Assembly (NCBI GenBank): GCA_021325275.1
Contig: JAJPHL010000060.1
Location: 1-49,619, forward strand
Reading direction: 5' to 3'
Source: Terriglobia bacterium
GTDB taxonomy: Bacteria; Acidobacteriota; Terriglobia; JAJPHL01
Length of the DNA stretch: 49,619 nt
A program made the translations under genes and the position numbers. Position 1 is the stretch's first letter; each line of letters starts with the position of its first letter. Below are positions 33,470 to 42,016 of this stretch, piece after piece. The notes beneath the pieces were generated by a model that saw only the letters and a list, made by a program, of their open reading frames with translations, ran no database searches and was not told the origin of the DNA.

Positions 33470-35457
33470 CCGAACCCACGGCAATCGACGGCACGGAAAA
33501 CGGCGTCTCCACTGCTCTCGAGCGGGCGTGGGAGTGGATCGGCGCACGGCAGTCTGCCAACGGCTGTTGGGAAGGCGAGGTGATCTGGTGCCCCATGATC
33601 ACGGCACAGTACGTCATCGCCCGCCGAATCCTCAATCTCGGATTCGATGACTCGACGCGCGACGGAATCATCCGCTACTTCGAGACCACGCGCGTGAACG
33701 GCGCGGGTTGGGGATTGCATCCGGAATCCCAACCATACGTGTTCGTGACGACGCTCGTTTACGTCGCGCTGCGTTTGTTGGGCGTGCCGCCCGAGCATCC
33801 GCTGACGCAGCCGGCGCGCGAATGGCTGCTGGCACAACCGGGCGGTGTCGCCGCCATTCCCACGTGGGGCAAATTTTGGCTGGCGCTCATCGGACTCTAC
33901 GAGTATCGCGGAATGAGTCGGATTCCGCCGGAACTCTTTCTGCTTCCGCGATGGCTGCCCGTGCATCCCGACAAACTCTATTGCCACACCCGCTACATCT
34001 ATCTGGGAATCGCGTATCTCGCGGGTCGTGAATTCCGCGTTGAACTGCCGGAAACTTCCGAACTGCGCCGTGAACTCTACGCCGATCCCTATGCACGGAT
34101 AGAGTTCGCATCGTTCCGCAATCGTGTTTCGCCGTCCGATGTGTACGTGGAACCGTCACCGCTGCTGCGGCGCGTGTTTGGTCTTCTGCGCTGGGCCGCG
34201 CGCCTCTCGCCTGCGCCACTCAAACGTCGCGCGCTGGCGCATTGCGCTTCGAGAATCGAATATGAGCAGCGCGCCAGCCGCTATCAGGGCCTTTCGCCAG
34301 TCAACGGCATTCTGAACACGATCGCGATGTTCGACATGCGGCATTCCGAACTAGCAACCAGCGTCGAGGGCCTCGAGCGCTGGCGTTGGCAGGATGATCG
34401 TGAAGGCGTGCGCTTCGCGGGGGCGCGGTCGAACGCATGGGATACGGCGTTTACCATGCAGGCGCTTGTTGAATACACACCTGCCGGCGCGCAAGCGCGC
34501 GAGTTCCTGCGCCGCGGTTACGGATTTCTCCGCGACACTCAGATGATCGAGGAATTGCCCGATCTCCGCGCGCAGGCGCGCGATCCCATTCGCGGCGGAT
34601 GGTGCTTTAGCGACGGTCAACATCGCTGGCCGGTCAGCGATTGTACGGCGGAAGCATTGTGCGCCATTCTCGCGGCGCACGATTCGCCCGGATTGATTCC
34701 CGCCAACCAGAGAATTTCCGACGATCGCCTGCAATCCGCGGCCGAGTTCATTTTGGCGCGGCAGAATCCGGATGGCGGATTCGGCACCTACGAACGCCGG
34801 CGCGGCGCGCGATTCTTGGAGCAGATCAATCCATCCGAAATGTTCGGCCAATGCATGACGGAAGGTTCCTACATTGAATGTACTTCCTCCGCGGTAAAAG
34901 CCTTGTCGAGATTCGCGCGCGCTTTTCCCGGGCGAATCGCGACGGCCTCGGCCGTGGCCCGCGCCTGCGCGTTTCTGCGATCCCGCCAGCGCAGCGACGG
35001 ATCGTATCCCGGCTTCTGGGGAATCAATTTCACGTACGCGAGTCTCTTCGTCACTGAAGCGTTGAGCGAATCACGTCTCGCCGGCGATGGAACGCTGCGG
35101 CGGATCGCGGAGTGGCTCATCGCGCATCAACGCGAGGATGGCGGATGGGGCGAGCACTACACGAGCTGTTTGGACGGAGTGTACCGCGAGCATTCGCAAA
35201 GCCAAGCGGTGATGACGGCGTGGGCGCTGCTGGCGCTGATCGAGATCGGCGGCCCGGAGTCGAGCGCCGTGGAACGCGGCATCGCCTGGCTGATGGCGCG
35301 GCAGTCCAATGACGGAATCTGGCCACGCGAGGCTGTGAACGGTGTATTCTTCGGATCAGCGATGCTCGACTACGAGCTCTACCGGGCGTACTTTCCGGCG
35401 TGGGCGCTGGCCCGATATGCGCGGACGCTTGAGAGCAAACGCATGGATCGCAAATGA
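33466..35457 (+). CDS. osc: Oxidosqualene cyclase, lanosterol-synthase type
   Basis: 663 residues from the ATG at 33466, overlapping the CYP51 stop (ATGA). The catalytic motif is SDCTAEA with Asp392, as in oxidosqualene cyclases; squalene-hopene cyclases have DxDD instead. The residue two before that Asp is Val390, as in lanosterol synthases (Ile in plant cycloartenol synthase). His174 (CHTRYIYL) and Tyr469 (GSYIECT) align with yeast His234 and Tyr510, which steer product outcome. Several QW repeats are present (QSANGCW, QNPDGGF, QRSDGSY, QREDGGW, QSNDGIW), and the C-terminus reads YFPAWALARY. The product is predicted to be lanosterol or a close protosterol; exact specificity needs an assay. 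Monotopic membrane association is known for the family. Confidence 0.93.
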   Translation: MTEPTAIDGTENGVSTALERAWEWIGARQSANGCWEGEVIWCPMITAQYVIARRILNLGFDDSTRDGIIRYFETTRVNGAGWGLHPESQPYVFVTTLVYVALRLLGVPPEHPLTQPAREWLLAQPGGVAAIPTWGKFWLALIGLYEYRGMSRIPPELFLLPRWLPVHPDKLYCHTRYIYLGIAYLAGREFRVELPETSELRRELYADPYARIEFASFRNRVSPSDVYVEPSPLLRRVFGLLRWAARLSPAPLKRRALAHCASRIEYEQRASRYQGLSPVNGILNTIAMFDMRHSELATSVEGLERWRWQDDREGVRFAGARSNAWDTAFTMQALVEYTPAGAQAREFLRRGYGFLRDTQMIEELPDLRAQARDPIRGGWCFSDGQHRWPVSDCTAEALCAILAAHDSPGLIPANQRISDDRLQSAAEFILARQNPDGGFGTYERRRGARFLEQINPSEMFGQCMTEGSYIECTSSAVKALSRFARAFPGRIATASAVARACAFLRSRQRSDGSYPGFWGINFTYASLFVTEALSESRLAGDGTLRRIAEWLIAHQREDGGWGEHYTSCLDGVYREHSQSQAVMTAWALLALIEIGGPESSAVERGIAWLMARQSNDGIWPREAVNGVFFGSAMLDYELYRAYFPAWALARYARTLESKRMDRK

Positions 35458-36833
35458 ACGGTACGATTTCCAGGGGAACAGGCGACCCACGATTTGATCA
35501 AGGCAGGTTCGATGCCGTGATCGCCGGAGGCGGAGTCGCCGGAGCCGCTGCAGCGGCTGCCTTAAGCCAGCTCGGCATGCAGGTCGCTATCATTGAGCCG
35601 GGACTCGACGATTCCCGCCGCCTGTCCGGCGAACTGATTCACCAGCCCGGCGCTGCGGCGCTGGAAGAACTGGGATTGTTGCGCGCCGTGTATGACGGCG
35701 ACGCCACTCCCGTCACCGGATTCTCCGTGCGTTTCGGCGGCTCCGCCGACAGCAAGGTCGTCCATCTGCCTTATGGTTCGTCGGAAGCCGCGAGCCCGGC
35801 ATTCGCCATCGAACACACGCGAATCCGCGAACGCGTGCTCGCCGCCGCGGGACGCTTGCCCGGCGTGCACGTCCTCGAGCATTCGCGGATCACCGCGGTC
35901 GATCTCGGCCATCCGGACCATGCCGAAGTGCGCGTGTCTTCGAGCGCGGGCACCACGGTCATGCGCCCGCGACTGCTCGTCGGCGCCGACGGCTCTTCGT
36001 CTCCTGTCAGTCGCCTGGCGGGAATCGCTCAAACGCGCCGCCGCCTCTCCACGCTCTTCGGTTTTCTCCTCGAGTCGGTCGCGCTGCCCGATCCTGGGTT
36101 TGGTCACATCTTTCTCGGCGGATCGGGACCGGTGCTCGCGTATCCGGTTTCGCCGCACGCGGTGCGCGTGATGTTCGATCTGCCGGATACCGCGGCGGGC
36201 CCGCAGTCTGCTGCGGATTGCCGCGCGAGCTTGCACGCGCTGCCGGAGCCGTTTCGCAGCGAAGTGGAACGCAGTCTCGACTCGGCGATCGTGGTCGCGG
36301 GAGCCAGCTATACGTCCACGCGCAACGAGATCACCCGTGGACGCCTGGTGTTGGTCGGCGATGCCGCCGGGTGCTGCCATCCGGTGACCGCCACGGGTCT
36401 CACGGTGTGCGCGAGCGATTCTCTGCGCCTGCGCGACGCGCTCGCCGATAGCAATGGCGACATCGCGCGAGCCTTGCCGCTGTACGCGAGCCGTCGCCTC
36501 GGTCCGCAGCGCACTCGAATGGTCGCCGCGCGCGTTTTGTACGAGGTTTTCTGCGGCCACACTCCGGAATCGAGGCTGGTGCGCGATGGTTTGTGCGAAT
36601 ACTGGAATCTCGGCAGTGCGCGCTGTGAGAAATCCATGGCGTTGGTTTCGACCGCCGATGCCCGTCTCCATGTGCTTCTCGCCGAACTGGCGCATGTGAT
36701 CCTCTGCGGGTTCGGCATTCGAATTTCGAAAGGGTGGCGTGATGGCGGGCTTTCGCCCCGGCAAACGCGCATCCTGCTGGACGTTTCGCGCCTGGTGTTG
36801 CGGCACGCCGGCGAAACGCTGAGGACGATGTGA
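35454..36833 (+). CDS. Squalene monooxygenase (squalene epoxidase)
   Basis: 459 residues, start overlapping the cyclase stop (ATGA). FAD-binding AGGGVAGA lies at residues 24-31, DSRRLSGELIHQPG at 53-66 matches the squalene epoxidase signature region, LVGADGSSSPVSR is the DG motif, and VLVGDAAGCCHPVTATGLTV (299-318) is the second FAD motif. The enzyme forms 2,3-oxidosqualene with O2 and NADPH, so sterol synthesis here requires oxygen. Adjacent cyclase and CYP51 make the assignment strong; a generic aromatic-ring FAD hydroxylase is the alternative but does not explain RLSGELIHQPG. Squalene synthase is not in the window. The TolC gene follows after 63 bases. Confidence 0.9.
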   Translation: MNGTISRGTGDPRFDQGRFDAVIAGGGVAGAAAAAALSQLGMQVAIIEPGLDDSRRLSGELIHQPGAAALEELGLLRAVYDGDATPVTGFSVRFGGSADSKVVHLPYGSSEAASPAFAIEHTRIRERVLAAAGRLPGVHVLEHSRITAVDLGHPDHAEVRVSSSAGTTVMRPRLLVGADGSSSPVSRLAGIAQTRRRLSTLFGFLLESVALPDPGFGHIFLGGSGPVLAYPVSPHAVRVMFDLPDTAAGPQSAADCRASLHALPEPFRSEVERSLDSAIVVAGASYTSTRNEITRGRLVLVGDAAGCCHPVTATGLTVCASDSLRLRDALADSNGDIARALPLYASRRLGPQRTRMVAARVLYEVFCGHTPESRLVRDGLCEYWNLGSARCEKSMALVSTADARLHVLLAELAHVILCGFGIRISKGWRDGGLSPRQTRILLDVSRLVLRHAGETLRTM

Positions 36834-36896
36834 GAACTCCTCTGAATTCGCTGTGAAATCCGTGGCTCCACTCACCCAATTTTTTGAGAGATACTA

Positions 36897-38267
36897 ATGA
36901 ATACCAATCCCCTCCGTCTCCGTCTTCACCTGATTGTTGGGCTTCTCGCAGTATCGACCTTAACCCTCGGGCCCCTCTACGCGCAGGACAAGCCGGCGCC
37001 AGCACCGCTGACGCTGAGCATGAAGGATGCCATCCTCATGGCCCTGTCGGCCCAGGGAAATCCGACGGTCGGCATCGCCGCGGAGTCGGTGAAAGCCGCC
37101 GAAGCGAAGCGGCGTGAGGCTCGCTCGGCGATGCTGCCCCAGGTCGATACGACGGTCGGCGCGCAGAACCAGATTCTCAACCTCCAAGCGGGCGGATTTG
37201 GTTCGATCCAGTTCCCAGGTGGTTTTGGATTTCCCAAGAGCGTGGGACCGTTCGATACCATCGACGCCCGAGTACACATTCACCAAAACTTCTTCGATTG
37301 GGCGTCGATGAGCCGCGACCGCGCCGACAAGATCGCCATTCAGACGGCCAAGAGCGAAACCGACGATGCGCGGGATCGCGTGGCGTCGCAAGTTGCCAAG
37401 CTGTATCTAGCGGCGCAGCGGGCCGCCGACGCCGTCCGTCCGCTGGAAGCGTTAGTGGCGTCGACGGATTCTACATTGAAGGAAATCGCCAACCGTGGCG
37501 AGGCCGGCGAAGCGTTGGGCATCGATATTGCGCACGCCCGCGTGCATTTGTCCGTCGAGAAGCAGCATCTCCTCGAAGCCCGCATGGAAAAAACGCGCGC
37601 CTACATGGAACTGCTGAGCGCCCTGAACCGCGATCTCGACACGCCGCTGCAACTGACGGACTCGCTGACCTTTACCGCTGAGGAGCCCCTAAAGCCGGAA
37701 CAGGCGTTAGCCACGGCGTTGCAGTCCCGCAGCGACATCGCCGCGCAACGCCGGAAAATCGAGGAGACTCGCCTCCAGGATTCCGCGATTCATTCCGAGC
37801 GCATTCCCTCGGTGGTTGGCTACGCCAACGTTGGAACATTGGGAACCACCGTCGACAATTCCATCGGCACGTATGATGTGGGAGTTTCTTTGCGAATCCC
37901 GGTCTTCGACGGCGGACGCCGCGATTCCCGCCGCGAGGAGACACAGTCCGCCATCCGCACGGAAGAACTTCGCGCCAAACAACTCGAGCAACGAGTGACG
38001 TTAGAGATCCGCCAGACGCTGATCAAGCTCGAGATGTCGCGCGGCCAGATCGAGATCGCCGATCAGCAAATCGAAGTCGCGCGTCAGGAGTTGGACCACC
38101 GCACTCGTCGTCACGACCAAGGCGTGGGAGGTCAACTCGACGTGTTGGACGCTCAGACCAGTCTGGCTCAGGCAACCGATGCCAAAAACGTGGCGTTGTA
38201 CGCGTGGAACGAAGCCCGCGTCGAACTGATGCAGGCGATGGGCACCATTCGCAAGCTGGCGCAATAG
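36897..38267 (+). CDS. TolC-family outer-membrane channel of the exporter
   Basis: 456 residues with a signal peptide (residues 10-30, HLIVGLLAVSTLTLGPLYAQ). Two outer-membrane efflux repeats follow: long helical hairpins around residues 45-240 (AAESVKAAEAKRREARSAML; RVASQVAKLYLAAQRA) and 250-450 (RSDIAAQRRKIEETRL; VTLEIRQTLIKLEMSRGQ; SLAQATDAKNVALYAWNEARVEL split by beta strands). This is the trimeric TolC channel. It follows squalene monooxygenase on the same strand and completes a tripartite exporter with the DevB, DevC and DevA-GAF genes of the same island. A link to export of the sterol product is inferred from position. Confidence 0.85.
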   Translation: MNTNPLRLRLHLIVGLLAVSTLTLGPLYAQDKPAPAPLTLSMKDAILMALSAQGNPTVGIAAESVKAAEAKRREARSAMLPQVDTTVGAQNQILNLQAGGFGSIQFPGGFGFPKSVGPFDTIDARVHIHQNFFDWASMSRDRADKIAIQTAKSETDDARDRVASQVAKLYLAAQRAADAVRPLEALVASTDSTLKEIANRGEAGEALGIDIAHARVHLSVEKQHLLEARMEKTRAYMELLSALNRDLDTPLQLTDSLTFTAEEPLKPEQALATALQSRSDIAAQRRKIEETRLQDSAIHSERIPSVVGYANVGTLGTTVDNSIGTYDVGVSLRIPVFDGGRRDSRREETQSAIRTEELRAKQLEQRVTLEIRQTLIKLEMSRGQIEIADQQIEVARQELDHRTRRHDQGVGGQLDVLDAQTSLAQATDAKNVALYAWNEARVELMQAMGTIRKLAQ

Positions 38268-38293
38268 CAACTTGGGAGTAGCGCGTCGCCGAC

Positions 38294-38821
38294 TCAACGT
38301 CGAAGGACCGAAAGGTACGCCGCCCAGGGACCGACTTGGTCCACATAGCGTATCGCCATCATGCGATTGATCTGGTTCAGATGGTTCAGATCATGCACGG
38401 CCCACGTCGCAAGGAGTTGACGCAAGGTCACGACACCGAGAGCGGGATGCGTGCCGGTGAGATCCAATTGAGAAGCAGTTACCCGCAGGCGTCGCAGATC
38501 TTCGACGCTTTTTGCGCGCAGGTCCGCGAATTCATCCAGCAAGTAGATGATCGTCTTCCCTTGACTGTCTCGGAGCTGCGCAAAGCGGTCAAAGGGTGTG
38601 AACGGGACTGAAGGGCCGTGCTTGAGAATGATGTTCGCGCGCGGCATCCAATCGGTCTTTTCGCCGTGGTTGAGGTGTCCGACAACATCGAACGGACTCC
38701 AGTGCTCAGGATCGTCCTTGCTGTGAACCCATGGCTCCGGCAGGTCTCTGAGCAAATCGTCCAAAACCTTTGGCGTGCGCGTGAGAATTGCGATGGTTTC
38801 GGAAAGAAAAATTTCGCTCAT
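38294..38821 (-). CDS. DinB-fold protein
   Basis: 175 residues of the DinB/YfiT four-helix metalloenzyme fold. HWSPFDVVGHLNHGEKTDWMPR carries the first metal-binding His, and LLATWAVHDLNHLNQINR carries the paired His residues near the end (HDLNH). Family members are putative thiol transferases or metal-dependent hydrolases with mostly unknown substrates. It is convergent with the TolC gene (26 bases apart) and marks the end of the sterol island. Two other DinB-type genes lie at 45.9 kb and 49.2 kb. Confidence 0.8.
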   Translation of the reverse strand: MSEIFLSETIAILTRTPKVLDDLLRDLPEPWVHSKDDPEHWSPFDVVGHLNHGEKTDWMPRANIILKHGPSVPFTPFDRFAQLRDSQGKTIIYLLDEFADLRAKSVEDLRRLRVTASQLDLTGTHPALGVVTLRQLLATWAVHDLNHLNQINRMMAIRYVDQVGPWAAYLSVLRR

Positions 38822-38845
38822 ATAAGAAGGATCGTTCAGCCAAGA

Positions 38846-38953
38846 TCACAAGTGGGTTTCTTGCCCGCCTCCTGGAAAACAAGCTTGTCGGATGTATCTT
38901 TCGCCGGTATCGGCCAGAATCACCACGGTGGTCTCTCCAGCGGATTCACATCG
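38846..38953 (-). pseudogene. C-terminal remnant of a cysteine-synthase-like gene
   Basis: Immediately after the ADOP stop, in the same frame on the minus strand, about 35 codons read ...GETTVVILADTGERYIR... and stop at 38846-38848. The VxILADTGERY stretch is the C-terminal signature of PLP-dependent cysteine synthases (usual form DSGERYL). No other part of the gene is present. The second ADOP copy lacks this sequence, and homology between the two downstream regions ends 8 bases after the stop, so this is the debris of a junction. Confidence 0.5.
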
Positions 38954-41440
38954 TCATTCGGTTCGCAAGGCCGTAATGGGGTCCACGCGTCCCGCGCGAC
39001 GGGCCGGCAGATAGTTGGCCATAATGCCGGTCGCCACCACCGTGACTCCCGCCGCCGTGAAGACGCTCGCGTCGGTGGAGCCCACTTCGAACAGCAGCGC
39101 GGCGAGCAAGCGGCCGGAGAGCACGGCGCCGACCGCTCCCACCGCCAACCCAAACAGAATCGGAACCATGCCCTCGCGCAAAACCATTTGCACCAATTGG
39201 CCGGGGGCCGCTCCCAGCGCGGATCGAATGCCGATTTCTTTTTCGCGGCGCACAATCGCATACGACGCGACGCCGTACACTCCGACACTCATCAGCAATA
39301 GCGCCACCACGGCGAAACAGGCCAGCAGCGACGCCGCGAAGCGGCGATCGCCCACGCCGTCGCGCATCAGTTCGGTCATTTCTACCATCGGCGATACCGG
39401 CAAGTTAGGATCCACCGATTGAATCTCGCGCGTCACGGCGCGGCTGAGCTGGGCGCGGTCTCCCGTGCCGCGAACCAGCACGCCCATCAGCCTTCCGGGC
39501 GCCTGGTATCCAGACGCTTGGTAGAAGCTGGTGTAAACGTGCGGAACGTCTTTTTCATCCAAGCTGGCCAACTTCACGTTGCCGACCACGCCCACTACCG
39601 TAAACCAAGGCGTCGCCTGCGCAGTGCCCCTGCGGACGGCGCGCGTGGAACGAATCCGTTTTCCCAGTGGATCCTGCGCGCCCCAGAAGTGGCGCGCGGC
39701 GGCTTCATCGACCAGCACAACTAAGGGTGATTGCGTGTCGTCCGTTTCTTGAATCATCCGTCCCCGAAGCAGCGGCGCGCCGATGGTCCGAAAGAATTCT
39801 GGCGTCACGGAAGGGGATATCGCCGTGGGTGCATCGCCGCTCTCGGATGCGCCTTCCACACGGTATCCACTTTGCCGGACCACGCCCTGCAGAGGAACCA
39901 CGGTGGAGAACGCCGCGTTCTCCACGCCGGGCACCGCGCGCAGCCGTCGCACCGTTTCGCGCGCAAGAGCCGTGCGGGTTTCGAGCTTGCCGTAAGTGTC
40001 GGCCTTGGGATCATTGGGCACCGGCAACGCTACGCTTCCCGCGACCAAATGCTGCGCGTTGAATCCTGGATTCACTTGCAGAAGATTCCAGAACGTCCGC
40101 AGCAACACGCCCGCGCCCACCAGGAGCATCAGCGACAACGCGACTTCCGCGCCGATCAGCACCTGGCGGACTCTGCTATCGTGCCGCGATCCGGAACTGC
40201 CGCGCTCGCGTAATCCGGAAACGGATGCTTCCACTTTGCCGGCTTGGAACGCCAGCACGAGTCCGAACAGCACGGTGGTGACCAAGGAAAGCGTGAGAGA
40301 AAACGCCAGCACGCGCGCATCGACATGAATGTCGTTGAGACGCGGAAGTTGCGACGGCAACGTGGCAATCAGCGACTGCAAACCGAGCGTCGCAACGGCG
40401 ACGCCGGCCGCCGCCGCAAAGAGACTCAAGACGGCCGACTCGGTGAGCAGTTGCCGGACAATTCTCGCGCGGCTCGCGCCCAACGCCAGGCGCACGGCGA
40501 TCTCCCGTTGCCGCGCGGACGCGCTGGTCAACAGAAGATTCGCGACATTCACGCAGGCGATCAACAAAATGAACCCCACGGCCAGCAAGAGCGAAATCAG
40601 CAGCGTCCGCGTGTTGCCGACCACGACGTCCTTCAACGGAGTGATTGAAAGTGTCCAGCCCGCGCCAGCCGGATAGTCGCTGCCATAGTCACGGCGCAGC
40701 GAATCACTGAAGGCGGCCAGCTTGGCCTGGGCCTGGGCGAGCGTCATCCCCGGCTTCAACCGGCCGATGAGGCCCGGCAACAATCGCGCGCTCCGCTGTG
40801 GCGGCGGAAACGGATCGCCGCGAAAGCCCGCCGTGACGTATACCTCCACCGAAGCAGCGCCAGCCGATGAGGGATTGTGAAAGTCCGGCGGAAGCACGCC
40901 GACAATCGTGTACAAATCGTCATCGACCCGGATTTGATGGCCGATGACGGAGCGTTCTCCTCCGAACTCGCGGCGCCACAGGCCATCGGTGATCACCATG
41001 GCATCGGCGAATCCTGGCGCGTTGTCGCCGGGATCGAACAGGCGGCCGAGTTGCGGGCGCGTCCCGAGAATGCTGAAATAATTCGGACTGACTACCCCGC
41101 TCTCCAGTCGTTCGGGATGCTCGCCACCGGTCAAGTTGCCCGGCCCTTGATATACAACCGAGACCCCCGAGAAAACGCCGGCGCGATCCTGCAGGTCGTC
41201 GAACTCCGGAACGGAGAAGCCGACGCTCTTTGCGCCCAACCCTCGCAGGTCGGCGCTTAGCGTGACCAATTGCTCGGCATCATGAAACGGGAGCGGTCGC
41301 AAAAGGGCCGCGTTCACGACGCTGAAGATCGCCGTATTGGCGCCGATCCCCAGCGCCAAGGTCAGCAACACGGTCGCGGTGATGCGCGGTGACTTCCACA
41401 TGGTTCTCAAAGCGAAGCGGACGTCCTGCCATAGATTCAT
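38954..41440 (-). CDS. ADOP-type orphan ABC permease (MacB/FtsX fold), copy 1
   Basis: 828 residues from the ATG at 41440 (MNLWQDVRFALRTMWKSP). Layout: N-terminal helix (TATVLLTLALGIGANTAIFSVVNA), a MacB-like periplasmic domain (around 50-240), three helices, a second periplasmic domain, and three more helices ending PARRAGRVDPITALRTE. This duplicated FtsX design without its own ATPase is the ADOP family, expanded in Acidobacteria. Function unknown; antimicrobial-peptide or lipoprotein export is often suggested. The start differs from copy 2: an out-of-frame ancestral leader (MNNVGWIDALGKDF, from 41543) is interrupted by ~100 bases of extra sequence, and translation now begins at an internal Met. 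Confidence 0.88.
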   Translation of the reverse strand: MNLWQDVRFALRTMWKSPRITATVLLTLALGIGANTAIFSVVNAALLRPLPFHDAEQLVTLSADLRGLGAKSVGFSVPEFDDLQDRAGVFSGVSVVYQGPGNLTGGEHPERLESGVVSPNYFSILGTRPQLGRLFDPGDNAPGFADAMVITDGLWRREFGGERSVIGHQIRVDDDLYTIVGVLPPDFHNPSSAGAASVEVYVTAGFRGDPFPPPQRSARLLPGLIGRLKPGMTLAQAQAKLAAFSDSLRRDYGSDYPAGAGWTLSITPLKDVVVGNTRTLLISLLLAVGFILLIACVNVANLLLTSASARQREIAVRLALGASRARIVRQLLTESAVLSLFAAAAGVAVATLGLQSLIATLPSQLPRLNDIHVDARVLAFSLTLSLVTTVLFGLVLAFQAGKVEASVSGLRERGSSGSRHDSRVRQVLIGAEVALSLMLLVGAGVLLRTFWNLLQVNPGFNAQHLVAGSVALPVPNDPKADTYGKLETRTALARETVRRLRAVPGVENAAFSTVVPLQGVVRQSGYRVEGASESGDAPTAISPSVTPEFFRTIGAPLLRGRMIQETDDTQSPLVVLVDEAAARHFWGAQDPLGKRIRSTRAVRRGTAQATPWFTVVGVVGNVKLASLDEKDVPHVYTSFYQASGYQAPGRLMGVLVRGTGDRAQLSRAVTREIQSVDPNLPVSPMVEMTELMRDGVGDRRFAASLLACFAVVALLLMSVGVYGVASYAIVRREKEIGIRSALGAAPGQLVQMVLREGMVPILFGLAVGAVGAVLSGRLLAALLFEVGSTDASVFTAAGVTVVATGIMANYLPARRAGRVDPITALRTE

Positions 41441-41809
41441 TGGGCCCTCCCAGGCGCAACCATCCTGAGGGTTATTGCAAGTTGCGTTCGCGCCGCAACC
41501 TCCAACCGCCGGACCAGAAGTCTTTCCCAAGTGCATCGATCCAGCCGACGTTGTTCATAGCGATCTTTAAACTTCGTACAAAGGAGATGCTACTTTGGAA
41601 TCCGTCAAGGAGGACAGATGCAGAAGTGCGATCGAATGACCAGTACAGATGAGCTTCTAACTAGCGTAGTGCGACAGAGATTCGGCAGGTTACTTCTCCG
41701 GTCGGATTGCGTGCGTATTGAGACTCTGCATTCCCTGGCATTTCCCTTACATTTCGGAGCATTCCGAAACTAGCTCCAATCCCGGCGCTCATGTTATCCT
41801 GGGGACACC
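41441..41809. other. Intergenic region with relict ADOP leader
   Basis: 370 bases without an intact gene. On the minus strand, 41543 down to about 41470 encodes a relict of the leader seen in copy 2 (WIDALxKDF), closed by a stop, and 41612-41653 is the 42-nt repeat. The part from 41654 to 41809 probably holds the promoter of the VapB/VapC pair; no clear -35/-10 pair was identified. Confidence 0.5.
41612..41653 (-). repeat. 42-nt CTGTAC-box repeat, copy 1
   Basis: On the minus strand: begins CTCATCTGTACTGG and ends CATCTGTCC. It lies about 200 bases upstream of the copy-1 permease start and matches 46578-46619 with two or three differences. Copy 2 has two CATCTGTACT boxes 33 bases apart; here the second box has decayed. 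Confidence 0.65.
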
Positions 41810-41830
41810 TTGAAGACTCAAGCATCCAGC

Positions 41831-42016
41831 ATGCGTAGACAAGCTAAGATTCCGGTACAGAAGGCCAAGCGTCCGGCGGTCTGGAAGCTGCTGGAAGAGC
41901 ACGCCCGGCGGCAGGGCGTGAAGCCGCTGTTGGACCCCAGATCCCTGGAAGGCGGATTCCCCGCGGACGAAGATATTGACGCGTTCCTGGAAGTGATCTA
42001 CCGTAACCGCCGGTGA
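41831..42016 (+). CDS. VapB-type antitoxin (putative)
   Basis: 61 residues from the ATG at 41831; a TTG seven codons upstream is the alternative. The protein is small and basic at its start (RRQAKIPVQKAKRP) with an acidic, helical C-terminal part (PADEDIDAFLEVIYRNRR), the usual charge split of toxin-binding antitoxins. No DNA-binding fold was recognised. The stop overlaps the start of the PIN toxin gene (GTGA), a coupling typical of vapBC operons. Confidence 0.65.
   Translation: MRRQAKIPVQKAKRPAVWKLLEEHARRQGVKPLLDPRSLEGGFPADEDIDAFLEVIYRNRR

Larger units (their letters stand above)
38946..41653 (-). repeat. Large inverted repeat, arm 1 (ADOP permease and its promoter)
   Basis: This segment on the minus strand resembles 46578-49177 on the plus strand over almost its whole length: a 42-nt upstream element, leader, the permease gene and 8 bases past its stop. 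The arms are ~5 kb apart and oppositely oriented, so recombination could invert 41.65-46.58 kb. Confidence 0.8.

Noticed and set aside
33466-35457. Squalene-hopene cyclase
   Set aside because: The catalytic motif is DCTAE, not DxDD, and CYP51 and squalene monooxygenase flank the gene.
36308-36871. Long minus-strand open frames opposite the sterol genes (for example opposite 35.5-36.9 kb)
   Set aside because: They are arginine- and serine-rich mirrors of GC-rich coding DNA with no domain signatures and no ribosome binding sites.
38954-41440. ADOP permeases as part of the sterol exporter
   Set aside because: They lie outside the island, occur twice, and belong to an orphan family common in Acidobacteria with no sterol link.
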